Positions 1 to 7,482 of a DNA stretch of 64,000 bases are shown piece by piece (within the stretch, counting starts at the first letter, position 1; each line of letters opens with the position of its first letter). Below the pieces are notes generated by a model. That model did not search any database and was not told where the DNA came from. It saw only the letters and a list, made by a program, of their open reading frames with translations. This DNA comes from Pedobacter sp. PF22-3 (GTDB lineage Bacteria; Bacteroidota; Bacteroidia; Sphingobacteriales; Sphingobacteriaceae). The DNA lies in assembly GCF_026239555.1 (NCBI RefSeq), contig NZ_JAPIVP010000019.1, positions 52,595 to 116,594 of the forward strand. Direction: 5' to 3'. The position numbers were made by a program, and so were the translations under genes.

Positions 1-1
1 G

Positions 2-118
2 ATCTATAAACTGACTGATCCATCAACAAGACATATTTCTAATGGTATTGCTAAAAAATTAAACGATATTCGTTACGGTTTAGCGCCTGATGAATTTGGC
101 TGGAACTGGGTTTTATAA
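2..118 (+). CDS. 3' end of an unidentified gene (C-terminal 38 residues)
   Basis: An open frame enters from the left edge in frame 2 and stops at TAA 116-118. The last residues read DEFGWNWVL. A strong terminator follows 20 nt later, which supports this being the true end of a plus-strand gene. Too little is present to name the protein; no domain or catalytic motif is visible. The reading frame and stop are seen directly. The function is unknown. Confidence 0.65.
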   Translation: MYKLTDPSTRHISNGIAKKLNDIRYGLAPDEFGWNWVL

Positions 119-138
119 TCTGAAATCCTATAAAGATA

Positions 139-177
139 AAACCCCGATACATGTTATGCATCGGGGTTTCTTTTTTT
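139..177 (+). terminator. Intrinsic terminator
   Basis: Perfect 10-bp stem AAACCCCGAT / ATCGGGGTTT with an 11-nt loop, followed by C and a run of T. It ends the gene that enters from the left edge. Confidence 0.9.
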
Positions 178-184
178 ATATTAT

Positions 185-280
185 CGTCATGCTGAAATTT
201 ATTTCAGTATCTTTCATGCTATGGAGATCCTGAAATAAATTACCTTCGGTGAGCTCGCTAAGGCTCGGTTCAGGGTGACG
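185..280. repeat. Dispersed intergenic palindromic repeat
   Basis: The ends CGTCATGCTGAA and TTCAGGGTGACG are inverted with 10 of 12 matches, and the inside has further self-complementary TGAAAT/ATTTCA words. From general knowledge, palindromes of the form CGTCATnCTGAA...TTCAGGnTGACG are scattered between genes in many Sphingobacteria. No coding potential was seen. The copy number in this genome cannot be judged from one window. Confidence 0.6.
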
Positions 281-301
281 AATAGAGGCAAAAAGATGTT
301 C

Positions 302-766
302 TTATTTGTCCAAAATCACTACACCTTTAGCTTCAAATGCAAGTTCCTTTTTAGGGTCAGTAATTTTAGCTATTTCCTCGGGAGATTTTTTGGCGTCTTC
401 GGCATAATGGCGTAAGGTTTCTACTGAAATGGTCTGTTTCTTCGCTAAACCATCCAGAACCACTTTTTTACCTATAATATCCATTGGCATAAAGAAAGCG
501 TAATCTTTAAAAGTTACCCGCATAGGATCACCATTTGGCATTTCTAATGTCATCCAGCAACCCTTTTTCTTGCATACATCTACTACCTTGCCTTCAATTT
601 TCATATCGACCGTTTTTTTGTCGCCCATGGCAGCTTCCATCTTAGCAGCGGGTTTTACATCGCCTGGTTTAACTTCTTCTCCAAATTTTTGACCACTATA
701 TACCGCTTGCCCAAATGAAAGTGCTGTAAATAGGCAAAAACTTAAGCTTAGAATAATTTTTTTCAT
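302..766 (-). CDS. DUF4920 domain exported protein
   Basis: A 154-residue protein with a typical Sec signal peptide (residues 1-19, cleavage near SFG-QA), so it is exported to the periplasm or beyond. The central stretch around residues 58-85, with CKKKGCWMTLEM and then DPMRVTFKDYAFFMP, is the signature I associate with DUF4920 proteins of Bacteroidota. The two cysteines in CKKKGC could bind a metal or form a disulfide, which is inference. No enzymatic role is known to me. It appears monocistronic: a TAnnTTTG promoter lies 32 nt upstream and a separate terminator isolates it from the upstream minus-strand genes. Confidence 0.8.
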   Translation of the reverse strand: MKKIILSLSFCLFTALSFGQAVYSGQKFGEEVKPGDVKPAAKMEAAMGDKKTVDMKIEGKVVDVCKKKGCWMTLEMPNGDPMRVTFKDYAFFMPMDIIGKKVVLDGLAKKQTISVETLRHYAEDAKKSPEEIAKITDPKKELAFEAKGVVILDK

Positions 767-797
767 GATTTTATTGTTGATTTGGTTATGGTCTGAT

Positions 798-805
798 CAA
801 AGTTA
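798..805 (-). promoter_or_regulatory. -7 promoter element of the DUF4920 gene
   Basis: On the minus strand this reads TAACTTTG, an exact match to the Bacteroidota -7 consensus TAnnTTTG, with a leader of about 30 nt to the ATG. The -33 element is not clear. Confidence 0.55.
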
Positions 806-830
806 TCTAAATTTTTTTTAAATGTTGAAC

Positions 831-863
831 AAAAAAAAGCCCCGCTAACATCCGTTAGCGAGG
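831..863 (-). terminator. Intrinsic terminator, minus strand
   Basis: Stem CGCTAAC / GTTAGCG with loop ATCC, followed on the minus strand by GGGGC and eight T. It lies 230 nt beyond the radA stop. The interval 864-1092 holds no ORF I can support, so this may end a long radA 3' UTR or a separate small RNA. Confidence 0.75.
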
Positions 864-1092
864 AAAATCATCCCTAATATTATGTAAATCAAACGCTATG
901 ATTTACTTATCTTATTTTCTTAGGGCAAACCCAAAACCAAAACTTTAGTTTTTGTTTTAATTATTGCTAATGTTCTTATATTCAGTTGGTTATTTTGTTT
1001 TTGTTTGTTCCACTTAATCGTTAGTATTATTAAAGAATGTGGAAAATTATCTCCTTTGTGAGGAATGTTGTTGAGTTATTTCCACACTTTTT

Positions 1093-2469
1093 TTACCCAA
1101 AAACAAGGCTGAATACTTCTTCTATTTTACTTACCGCTTTAATCTCAAGGTTGTATTTTTCTAATGAAATACCTTTCAAATTATATTTAGAAATGTAAAT
1201 GGTTTCGAAACCCAGTTTGTCTGCTTCGGCAATGCGCTGTTCGATTCTGTTTACCGCTCTAATCTCCCCGGATAGACCTACCTCTGCAGCAAAACAATTT
1301 TTTGAAGACACCGCAATATCCTGATGAGACGATATAACGGCAATCAATACCGCCAGATCAATGGCAGGATCTTCTACTCTAATTCCGCCTGCAATATTTA
1401 AGAAAACATCTTGTGTACTTAACCTAAAACCACAACGTTTCTCTAAAACAGCTAAAAGCATATTCATCCTTTTGGTATCGAAACCTGTTGCAGAACGTTG
1501 CGGAGTTCCGTACGCTGCCGAACTTACTAAAGCCTGTGTTTCAATCAACATTGGCCTGGCGCCTTCTAATGTTGCCGCTATGGCTATTCCGCTCAACTCT
1601 TCATCGCGCTGCGATAATAAAATTTCAGAAGGATTAGAAACTTCCCTTAAACCACTGCCCTGCATTTCGTAAATACCCAGTTCTGCCGCTGCACCAAACC
1701 GGTTTTTGATCGATCTTAGAATGCGATAAACGTGATGCCTGTCGCCCTCGAATTGCAAAACCGTATCAACCATGTGCTCGAGTATTTTAGGCCCAGCTAT
1801 AGCGCCGTCTTTAGTAATGTGGCCGATCAGGAAAACTGGTACACCAGTTTCTTTTGCAAAACGCAAGAGTTCTGCGGTACATTCCCTTACCTGTGATACG
1901 CTGCCAGGAGTAGAATCAATATGGGCAGAATGGAGCGTTTGAATAGAATCGACCACCAAAATTTCAGGTTCTAAAATTTCGATCTGTTTAAAGATATTTT
2001 GCGTTGATGTCTCCGTTAAGATGTAACAGTTAGACGACGGACTATCCTGAATCCTTTCCGCCCGCATTTTTATCTGTTGTTCGCTTTCTTCGCCGGAAAT
2101 ATAAAGTAATTTTTTGCCTTTTAAATTTAAGGCCAATTGCAGCATCAGGGTCGATTTTCCGATACCTGGCTCGCCACCGATTAATACCAATGATCCTTCT
2201 ACCAGGCCTCCGCCTAATACCCGATCCAATTCTTTATCACCGGTTAATATCCTACGCTCAATTGATGATTGTATTTCATTAACCTTGCTTGGTTTGCTTA
2301 GTTTGCGACTGGCTGTATCACTTTTCCAGGTAGGAACTGAAGCCGGACTTTTTTCTACAATTTCTTCTACAAAAGTATTCCATTGATTGCAGGAAGGACA
2401 TTTGCCCAGCCATTTTGCCGATTCGTAGCCACAGCTCTGACAGAAATATGCGGTTTTAGATTTTGCCAA
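1093..2469 (-). CDS. radA: DNA repair protein RadA
   Basis: 458 residues, full length for RadA (Sms), a RecA-like ATPase that helps branch migration and processing of recombination intermediates in the cytoplasm. The N-terminal C4 zinc finger has Cys10, Cys13, Cys24 and Cys27. Walker A GGEPGIGKST is at 98-107, and the RadA-specific KNRFG motif is at 255-259. The C-terminal third is the Lon-protease-like domain with an ATLEGARP-type start. The start at ATG 2469 puts the zinc finger at its usual place. The gene is flanked by a 32-bp palindrome upstream and appears to be transcribed alone. Confidence 0.97.
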   Translation of the reverse strand: MAKSKTAYFCQSCGYESAKWLGKCPSCNQWNTFVEEIVEKSPASVPTWKSDTASRKLSKPSKVNEIQSSIERRILTGDKELDRVLGGGLVEGSLVLIGGEPGIGKSTLMLQLALNLKGKKLLYISGEESEQQIKMRAERIQDSPSSNCYILTETSTQNIFKQIEILEPEILVVDSIQTLHSAHIDSTPGSVSQVRECTAELLRFAKETGVPVFLIGHITKDGAIAGPKILEHMVDTVLQFEGDRHHVYRILRSIKNRFGAAAELGIYEMQGSGLREVSNPSEILLSQRDEELSGIAIAATLEGARPMLIETQALVSSAAYGTPQRSATGFDTKRMNMLLAVLEKRCGFRLSTQDVFLNIAGGIRVEDPAIDLAVLIAVISSHQDIAVSSKNCFAAEVGLSGEIRAVNRIEQRIAEADKLGFETIYISKYNLKGISLEKYNLEIKAVSKIEEVFSLVFG

Positions 2470-2512
2470 TTGATTAAAATTTTAGATTACGAATTTAACC
2501 TTTCTCGTTGAT

Positions 2513-2544
2513 AAACCTCGCAGGTTTTAAAACCTGCGAGGTTT
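2513..2544. repeat. 32-bp perfect palindrome
   Basis: AAACCTCGCAGGTTTT followed by its exact reverse complement. It lies between the rng terminator and the radA start. This AAACCTCGCAGG-type palindrome is familiar as an interspersed element of Bacteroidota genomes. A degenerate relative, AAACCTGTGCGGTTT, occurs near 31801. Confidence 0.75.
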
Positions 2545-2558
2545 GAAATTACACCTAA

Positions 2559-2589
2559 GCAAAAAGCCCGGATGAGTATCCAGGCTTTC
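2559..2589 (-). terminator. Intrinsic terminator of rng
   Basis: On the minus strand, stem AAAGCCTGGA / TCCGGGCTTT (one mismatch) followed by further T, starting 17 nt after the rng stop codon. Confidence 0.8.
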
Positions 2590-2605
2590 AGTTAATTTTT
2601 TTCAG

Positions 2606-4156
2606 TTACAGTTTAATCTCTTCGTCTTTAGCAGAGATAAAGTGAAACTCAGTTAAATGATACGATGATTGCGCTTTAACTTTAATCCACTGGCCATACT
2701 TAAAGAACCAGCGGCGTTGAAGGTTGAAAATACCTTTAGTAATATAAGCTTCAATATAAGGATGTACACAGAGTGTTACACCTTTTTCATTCTGCTCTCT
2801 TAAAATATAATTAAGGTTATTCTCAATATCATCCATTAACACGATACTCGCTTTAATTTCTCCGGTCCCATCGCAGGCCGGGCATTTTTCTACCGTAACA
2901 ATATTCATTTCCGGACGAACACGTTGTCTGGTAATTTGTACCAGACCAAATTTGCTTGGAGGCAAAATCGTATGTTTGGCTCTATCCAATAACATCAGCT
3001 CACGCAAATAATCGAATAGTATTTTACGGTTTGTTGGTTTGTGCATATCGATAAAATCGATGACCACAATACCGCCCATATCACGCAAGCGCAGTTGACG
3101 GGCAATTTCTTTAGCCGCCTCTTTGTTTACCTGTAAAGCATTCTCTTCTTGATTTTCTTTACTGGCAGTACGGTTTCCACTGTTCACGTCTACTACGTGG
3201 AGTGCTTCAGTGTGCTCAACAACAAGGTATGCGCCACCTGGTAAGTTTACTGTTTTTCCGAAAGCATTTTTAATCTGCTTTTCTACACCAAAATGATCGA
3301 AGATCGGTTCTTTCTGTTTATAAAGTTTAACGATTTTTTCCATTTCAGGAGAAATATCGTGAACATAAGAACGGATATCGTCGTACAGATCTGGCGTACT
3401 AACGTAAACATTTGTAAAATCAGGGTTCAGAATATCACGGATTAACGTTGATGATCTGTCCATTTCTCCCCAAACTCTTTTTGAAGGTTCGGTAGATGGC
3501 ATTTTTTTAATGAAGTTCTCCCATTTAGCAATCAAATCCAAAAGATCTTTTTGCATTTCGGCAACTCCTCTGCCTTCAGAAACGGTTCTGATAATGACCC
3601 CAAAATTTTGAGGTTTAATACTTTCGATAATCTTTTTTAAACGATTACGCTCGGTATTACTTTTAATTTTTTTTGATACAGATATGGTATTGGAGAATGG
3701 CACCAGTACCACATACCTGCCGGCAATCGAAATGTCGGAACTTAAACGTGGACCTTTTGTAGAAATTGGTTCTTTGGCAATTTGTACAGGTAGGAGCATG
3801 TTTTTACTGAGCACATCAGAAATTTTGCCTGCCTTATTAATATCGGCTTCCAGCTTTAAATTATCTAATAACGTGCCTGTAACCGAGCCATTACGCTTGA
3901 TCTTCGTTAGCTTAATTAAAGATTGCACCTGAGGGCCTAAATCAAAGTAATGCAAAAATGCATCTTTCTCATAACCAACATCCACGAAAGCAGCATTCAG
4001 ACCGGGCATAATTTTTTTAATGCGGCCTAAATAAATATCGCCTACGGCGTAATTAATATTGATTTGTTCTTTGTGAAGCTCAACAAGTTGTTTGTCTTCA
4101 ATCAACGCTATGGTAACTCCGGCAGGAGTCGAATTGATAATTAATTCTTTTACCAA
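2606..4156 (-). CDS. rng: Ribonuclease G/E family endoribonuclease
   Basis: 516 residues, the size of RNase G: the catalytic half of RNase E without the long degradosome scaffold. These single-strand endonucleases process rRNA and mRNA. An S1 RNA-binding domain starts near residue 38 (GDIYLGRIKKI). The two metal-binding aspartates are visible as D323 in VVDVNSGNR and D367 in VIDFIDM. The zinc-link CPAC is at 425-428. In the gene order HU, TPR protein, mS38-like peptide, rng, it is last. A 12-bp hairpin lies about 100 nt before its start and may act in cleavage or autoregulation, which is inference from the E. coli rne 5' UTR. Confidence 0.95.
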   Translation of the reverse strand: MVKELIINSTPAGVTIALIEDKQLVELHKEQININYAVGDIYLGRIKKIMPGLNAAFVDVGYEKDAFLHYFDLGPQVQSLIKLTKIKRNGSVTGTLLDNLKLEADINKAGKISDVLSKNMLLPVQIAKEPISTKGPRLSSDISIAGRYVVLVPFSNTISVSKKIKSNTERNRLKKIIESIKPQNFGVIIRTVSEGRGVAEMQKDLLDLIAKWENFIKKMPSTEPSKRVWGEMDRSSTLIRDILNPDFTNVYVSTPDLYDDIRSYVHDISPEMEKIVKLYKQKEPIFDHFGVEKQIKNAFGKTVNLPGGAYLVVEHTEALHVVDVNSGNRTASKENQEENALQVNKEAAKEIARQLRLRDMGGIVVIDFIDMHKPTNRKILFDYLRELMLLDRAKHTILPPSKFGLVQITRQRVRPEMNIVTVEKCPACDGTGEIKASIVLMDDIENNLNYILREQNEKGVTLCVHPYIEAYITKGIFNLQRRWFFKYGQWIKVKAQSSYHLTEFHFISAKDEEIKL

Positions 4157-4257
4157 CAGCTACAGATTTAAGGCTTTCGCCTATTAACAAATGGATAGTA
4201 AATAAAACATTGATGTAGCCAAAAAATATACAATTAAAAAAATCATATAAATTGTTT

Positions 4258-4285
4258 AAACCTCATAGTGTTTACTATGAGGTTT
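4258..4285 (-). other. Strong intercistronic hairpin upstream of rng
   Basis: Perfect 12-bp stem AAACCTCATAGT / ACTATGAGGTTT with a 4-nt loop. On the minus strand it follows the mS38-like gene by 24 nt. The T-run is displaced by about 15 nt, so it is a weak terminator at best. It could be a processing or mRNA-stability hairpin in the rng leader. Confidence 0.6.
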
Positions 4286-4309
4286 AACTGGCTTAATCAA
4301 AATAAGAAA

Positions 4310-4399
4310 CTATTTTTTCTTATGTCTGTTTTTTCTTAAACGTTTTTTACGTTTGTGGGTAGCCATTTTATGTCTCTTTCTTTTTTTACCGCTTGGCAT
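4310..4399 (-). CDS. AURKAIP1/COX24-domain (mS38-like) small ribosomal protein
   Basis: A 29-residue, extremely basic peptide starting MPSGKKRKRH and ending in KKK, with the KMATHKRKKRLRKN core. It matches the short AURKAIP1/COX24-domain proteins found throughout Bacteroidota, homologous to mitochondrial small-subunit protein mS38. It is expected to bind the 30S subunit. It is shorter than usual ORF-calling limits and easily missed. It lies 36 nt after the TPR gene and before rng, in a gene order dealing with nucleoid, translation and RNA turnover. The identity rests on sequence recall; composition, start and stop are seen directly. Confidence 0.85.
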   Translation of the reverse strand: MPSGKKRKRHKMATHKRKKRLRKNRHKKK

Positions 4400-4435
4400 A
4401 GTTTTAAGTTTTAAATGTTTTTATTAATCTGTTAA

Positions 4436-5314
4436 TTAATTTTTATTCTTTAGTTCAGCCACCTTCTTATCAATGAATGAAGATAAGGTTGGGTTAGCCG
4501 CTAATTTTTTGCTTGATAGGTAAGCATTTACTGCTTCTTTATTTCTGCCCAAATTTTCTAAAGCTGTTCCTAAGTAAAAATAGGCTTCAGGTGTTGGAGC
4601 TGCGGCAATTACTGTGTTAAAACGAGGAATTGCTTTGTCAAACTGACCTGATTTTATCGAGAACAATCCTAAATTCATATTCGCTTTCACATTTTTAGGT
4701 TCTTTCGCCACAACTTCTAACAACATTGCAATACCTTGCATTGGTGCACCTAAGCCATTTACTATTGTTACACCTAAGCCTGTTTTAGCTTCAATGTTCG
4801 TAGAGTCTTTCTCTAATGCATTTTTGTAAGACATATTGGCTTTCTGCAATAAAGCAGGCTGTGCCAGGCTGTCTTGTGTGCTTTCAAAAGCTTTTATAAA
4901 TTGATTTCCGGCAGCTAACCACGATTTTGTTGATGGTTCACCTTCGGCTACAACTTCTAAATATAAGGCAGATGGAGTAATTTGTTCAACATCGTCCCAT
5001 TTCTGAGCAAGTTGTTTGGCAAATTGAATCTTTTCTGCGCCATTTGCGCCTTTGTAGCTATTTTCTAAAGCTGTAATGTCTGTAGCCAAATTTTTATTGA
5101 TCACATTTTTTGCAGCAGTAGATGAAGTTTCGAGGTTTAATACCGATGTTGATGATGGAGAAGCTGCTCCGGCCATTTGGCCACTTGAAGGCATTTTTCC
5201 ATTTTCTTCCGTTGGTTTAACTAAACCCTTAATGTCTCTTGTAAATAAGAACGCAACAAGCAATACAATCGCTCCAATAACAATGGTTTGTTTTGATCTG
5301 ATGTTGCTATTCAT
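4436..5314 (-). CDS. Membrane-anchored TPR protein
   Basis: 292 residues. One N-terminal membrane segment (residues 10-24, TIVIGAIVLLVAFLF) places the rest probably in the periplasm. A linker rich in Ser, Ala and Gly follows, then tetratricopeptide-like helices from about residue 165 to the end (LGLFSIKSGQFDKAIPRF, YLGTALENLGRNKEAVNAYL). TPR proteins are protein-interaction scaffolds, and the partner is unknown. The start codon is 10 nt after the HU stop, so the two are almost certainly co-transcribed. Confidence 0.8.
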   Translation of the reverse strand: MNSNIRSKQTIVIGAIVLLVAFLFTRDIKGLVKPTEENGKMPSSGQMAGAASPSSTSVLNLETSSTAAKNVINKNLATDITALENSYKGANGAEKIQFAKQLAQKWDDVEQITPSALYLEVVAEGEPSTKSWLAAGNQFIKAFESTQDSLAQPALLQKANMSYKNALEKDSTNIEAKTGLGVTIVNGLGAPMQGIAMLLEVVAKEPKNVKANMNLGLFSIKSGQFDKAIPRFNTVIAAAPTPEAYFYLGTALENLGRNKEAVNAYLSSKKLAANPTLSSFIDKKVAELKNKN

Positions 5315-5324
5315 ATATTAAGAC

Positions 5325-5627
5325 TTAGGCTTCTACTTTAATTTTTTTTGAGTTACTTTTTACTTTATCAACAAATACTTTTGCTGGTTTAAAGCTAGGA
5401 ACAAAGTGTTCAGGGATGATTATTGCAGTGTTTTTTGAGATATTTCTCGCAGTTTTTTGCGCTCTCTTTTTAACAACAAAGCTTCCGAAGCCTCTAACGT
5501 ATACATTTTCACCGCCAATCATGCTGGTTTTGATAACCTTGAAAAATGCCTCCACTGTTTCCTGTACATCAACCTTCTCAATTCCGGTTTTTGTTGATAT
5601 TTCTGAAATAATATCTGCCTTAGTCAT
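5325..5627 (-). CDS. HU/IHF-family nucleoid DNA-binding protein
   Basis: 100 residues, one HU fold: helix 1 MTKADIISEISTKTG, the turn NVYVRGFGSFVVKKR, the DNA-intercalating arm region ARNISKN...IIPEHFVPSFKPAK, and a last helix. It binds and bends DNA as a dimer. The arm tip, normally a proline within RNP, reads RNISKN with the next proline only in IIPEHF, so the intercalating residue may differ from E. coli HU. It is the first gene of the HU, TPR, mS38-like, rng series and has its own -7 promoter element 54 nt upstream. Confidence 0.93.
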   Translation of the reverse strand: MTKADIISEISTKTGIEKVDVQETVEAFFKVIKTSMIGGENVYVRGFGSFVVKKRAQKTARNISKNTAIIIPEHFVPSFKPAKVFVDKVKSNSKKIKVEA

Positions 5628-5680
5628 ATTTTATTATTTATTATATATTATGTTTTAATATTACTACTGTTTTGGGGTTG

Positions 5681-5688
5681 CAAAAGTA
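5681..5688 (-). promoter_or_regulatory. -7 promoter element of the HU operon
   Basis: Minus strand TACTTTTG, an exact TAnnTTTG match, giving a leader of about 50 nt to the HU start. No clear -33 element. Confidence 0.5.
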
Positions 5689-5796
5689 TTGCTTTTTAAT
5701 GAGATAGGGAAATAAAAGATGATTTTTTTATCACCAGACTTATCAGGCTATTGCAAGTTTTTTTTTAATTGGATAAATAGACCGTAATTTGCACTA

Positions 5797-6858
5797 ATGA
5801 CATTTCAAAATGAACTCATCAATTGGTACCTGATCAATAAAAGAGATTTACCATGGAGACACACCAATGATGCTTATACCATCTGGTTATCAGAGGTTAT
5901 ATTACAACAAACAAGGGTAGAGCAAGGGCTTCCATACTTTATTCGGTTTTTAGAAAATTTCCCTACAGTTGCAGATTTTGCTAGTGCTACCGAGGCCAAA
6001 GTTTTAAAGCTTTGGCAAGGCCTGGGTTATTATTCGAGAGGAAGGAATATGCATGCAACTGCTCAGATTGTGGTGAAAGATTACGACGGAATCTTCCCAA
6101 ATCTGCATGATGAGCTCATAAAATTGAAAGGAATTGGTGAGTATACCGCTGCTGCAATCTCTTCATTTTCATCAGGTGAAGCACGTGCTGTAGTAGATGG
6201 AAATGTATTTAGGGTACTCTCCAGGTTTTACGGTTTAGCTACCCCAATAAATAGTCCTGCCGGTAAAAAAGAGTTTTATGCATTAGCCAATGATTTACTG
6301 TATAAAGAAGACCCTGCCCTATATAATCAGGCTATTATGGAATTTGGGGCCATGCAGTGTAAGCCAAAATCGCCCAATTGTGGTATTTGCCCGCTCAATC
6401 AACAGTGTTATGCCTTTAACCATGGCCAGGTAAACACATTGCCAGTTAAAATCCGTAAAGCCGAACAGAAACATCGATACATCAATTATTTTATTTGTTC
6501 TGAAGAGGAGAAAGTATTGATTAGGGAACGGCAGGCAGGAGATATATGGCAGCATTTATATGATTTCCCGAGTGTAGAAACAACTGAAAAATACGAGTGG
6601 AACGATTCATTATTCATCGACCAGGTAAAATCTGTATTTGGAAATGAAGTCGGTTTTAGCTTTATAAGTGCTAAGAAGCATATTTTAACCCACCAAATAA
6701 TCCATATACAATTTTTTGCATTAAAAAATTATATATTTAACTTTAGTAAACAAAAGGAACTTAATTGGGTTTCTTTAAGTAAATTAGATGAGTTGCCGCA
6801 ACCAAAAGTAATCCATGATTTTGTTCAGGAATATTTTTATAAGGATAAAATGGAATAA
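5797..6858 (+). CDS. mutY: A/G-specific adenine glycosylase MutY
   Basis: 353 residues, normal for MutY, which removes adenine mispaired with 8-oxoguanine. The catalytic Glu33 is in LSEVILQQTRV. The helix-hairpin-helix LKGIGEYTAAAI is at 110-121, with the catalytic Asp134 in AVVDGNVFR. The four [4Fe-4S] ligands are Cys188, Cys195, Cys198 and Cys204 with the canonical C-x6-C-x2-C-x5-C spacing. A NUDIX-like 8-oxoG recognition domain fills the C-terminus. A GTAATTTG box ends 6 nt before the ATG, so the transcript may be nearly leaderless. It is divergent from HU; ssb follows 55 nt downstream. Confidence 0.97.
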   Translation: MTFQNELINWYLINKRDLPWRHTNDAYTIWLSEVILQQTRVEQGLPYFIRFLENFPTVADFASATEAKVLKLWQGLGYYSRGRNMHATAQIVVKDYDGIFPNLHDELIKLKGIGEYTAAAISSFSSGEARAVVDGNVFRVLSRFYGLATPINSPAGKKEFYALANDLLYKEDPALYNQAIMEFGAMQCKPKSPNCGICPLNQQCYAFNHGQVNTLPVKIRKAEQKHRYINYFICSEEEKVLIRERQAGDIWQHLYDFPSVETTEKYEWNDSLFIDQVKSVFGNEVGFSFISAKKHILTHQIIHIQFFALKNYIFNFSKQKELNWVSLSKLDELPQPKVIHDFVQEYFYKDKME

Positions 6859-6913
6859 CTAACCATTTTATTCAGTGCATTTGCAAAAAGAAAACAACTA
6901 ACCAAAAATATTT

Positions 6914-7351
6914 ATGTCTGGGATTAACAAAGTTATTTTAGTAGGCCACTTAGGCAAAGACCCTGAAGTGCGGCATTTAGACGGTGGCGTAACAGTAGCC
7001 AGCTTTCCATTAGCTACTTCGGAAACATACAACAAAGACGGCAAGAGGGTAGAGCAAACAGAATGGCACAATATTGTATTATGGCGCGGATTGGCCGAGG
7101 TAGCTTCTAAATACCTGCAGAAAGGAAAACTGGTTTACATAGAGGGCAAACTAAGAACAAGATCCTTCGAAGATAAAGAAAAGGTTAAAAAATACGTAAC
7201 CGAAATTGTGGCCGAAAACTTTACCATGTTGGGTAGAAAAAGCGATTTTGAGCAAAGTCCAACAACACCCATCCATCAAAATACTGAAACTAAAATTGAT
7301 GATGAATTTACAATCGGTCCATCAGATGAAAATGGTGATCTTCCGTTTTAA
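6914..7351 (+). CDS. ssb: Single-stranded DNA-binding protein
   Basis: 145 residues. The OB fold spans about residues 1-105 (NKVILVGHLGKDPEVRHLDGG, TEWHNIVLWRGLAEVASKYL, KGKLVYIEGKLRTRSF). A short flexible linker leads to the acidic tail ENGDLPF, the tip that recruits repair and replication partners. It coats ssDNA as a tetramer. The linker is shorter than in E. coli SSB, as is usual for Bacteroidota. Linked to mutY in the same direction and closed by its own terminator. Confidence 0.96.
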   Translation: MSGINKVILVGHLGKDPEVRHLDGGVTVASFPLATSETYNKDGKRVEQTEWHNIVLWRGLAEVASKYLQKGKLVYIEGKLRTRSFEDKEKVKKYVTEIVAENFTMLGRKSDFEQSPTTPIHQNTETKIDDEFTIGPSDENGDLPF

Positions 7352-7375
7352 TTAAGCGTTTAAAGTAATTTTGAA

Positions 7376-7405
7376 AAAGCTGCCTGATGAGAGGTGGCTT
7401 TTTTT
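7376..7405 (+). terminator. Intrinsic terminator of mutY-ssb
   Basis: Stem AAAGCTGCCT / AGGTGGCTTT, fully paired with two G-U pairs, then a T-run, 25 nt after the ssb stop. Confidence 0.85.
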
Positions 7406-7422
7406 ATGCGTTTATTTTTGAT

Positions 7423-7459
7423 AACAAAAAAACTCCTGTCGGTTTATTGACAGGAGTTT
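7423..7459 (-). terminator. Intrinsic terminator of the DUF4270 gene
   Basis: Perfect 11-bp stem AAACTCCTGTC / GACAGGAGTTT, followed on the minus strand by a T-run. It sits 24 nt past the stop of the converging lipoprotein gene. Confidence 0.9.
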
Positions 7460-7482
7460 CCCTTATGGCTTCACTAAAATCA

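Noticed and set aside
864..1092. Small RNA gene (for example 6S-like) between radA and the terminator at 831
   Set aside because: A terminator and spacing allow it, but I see no conserved structure or promoter that I can name, so I do not call it.
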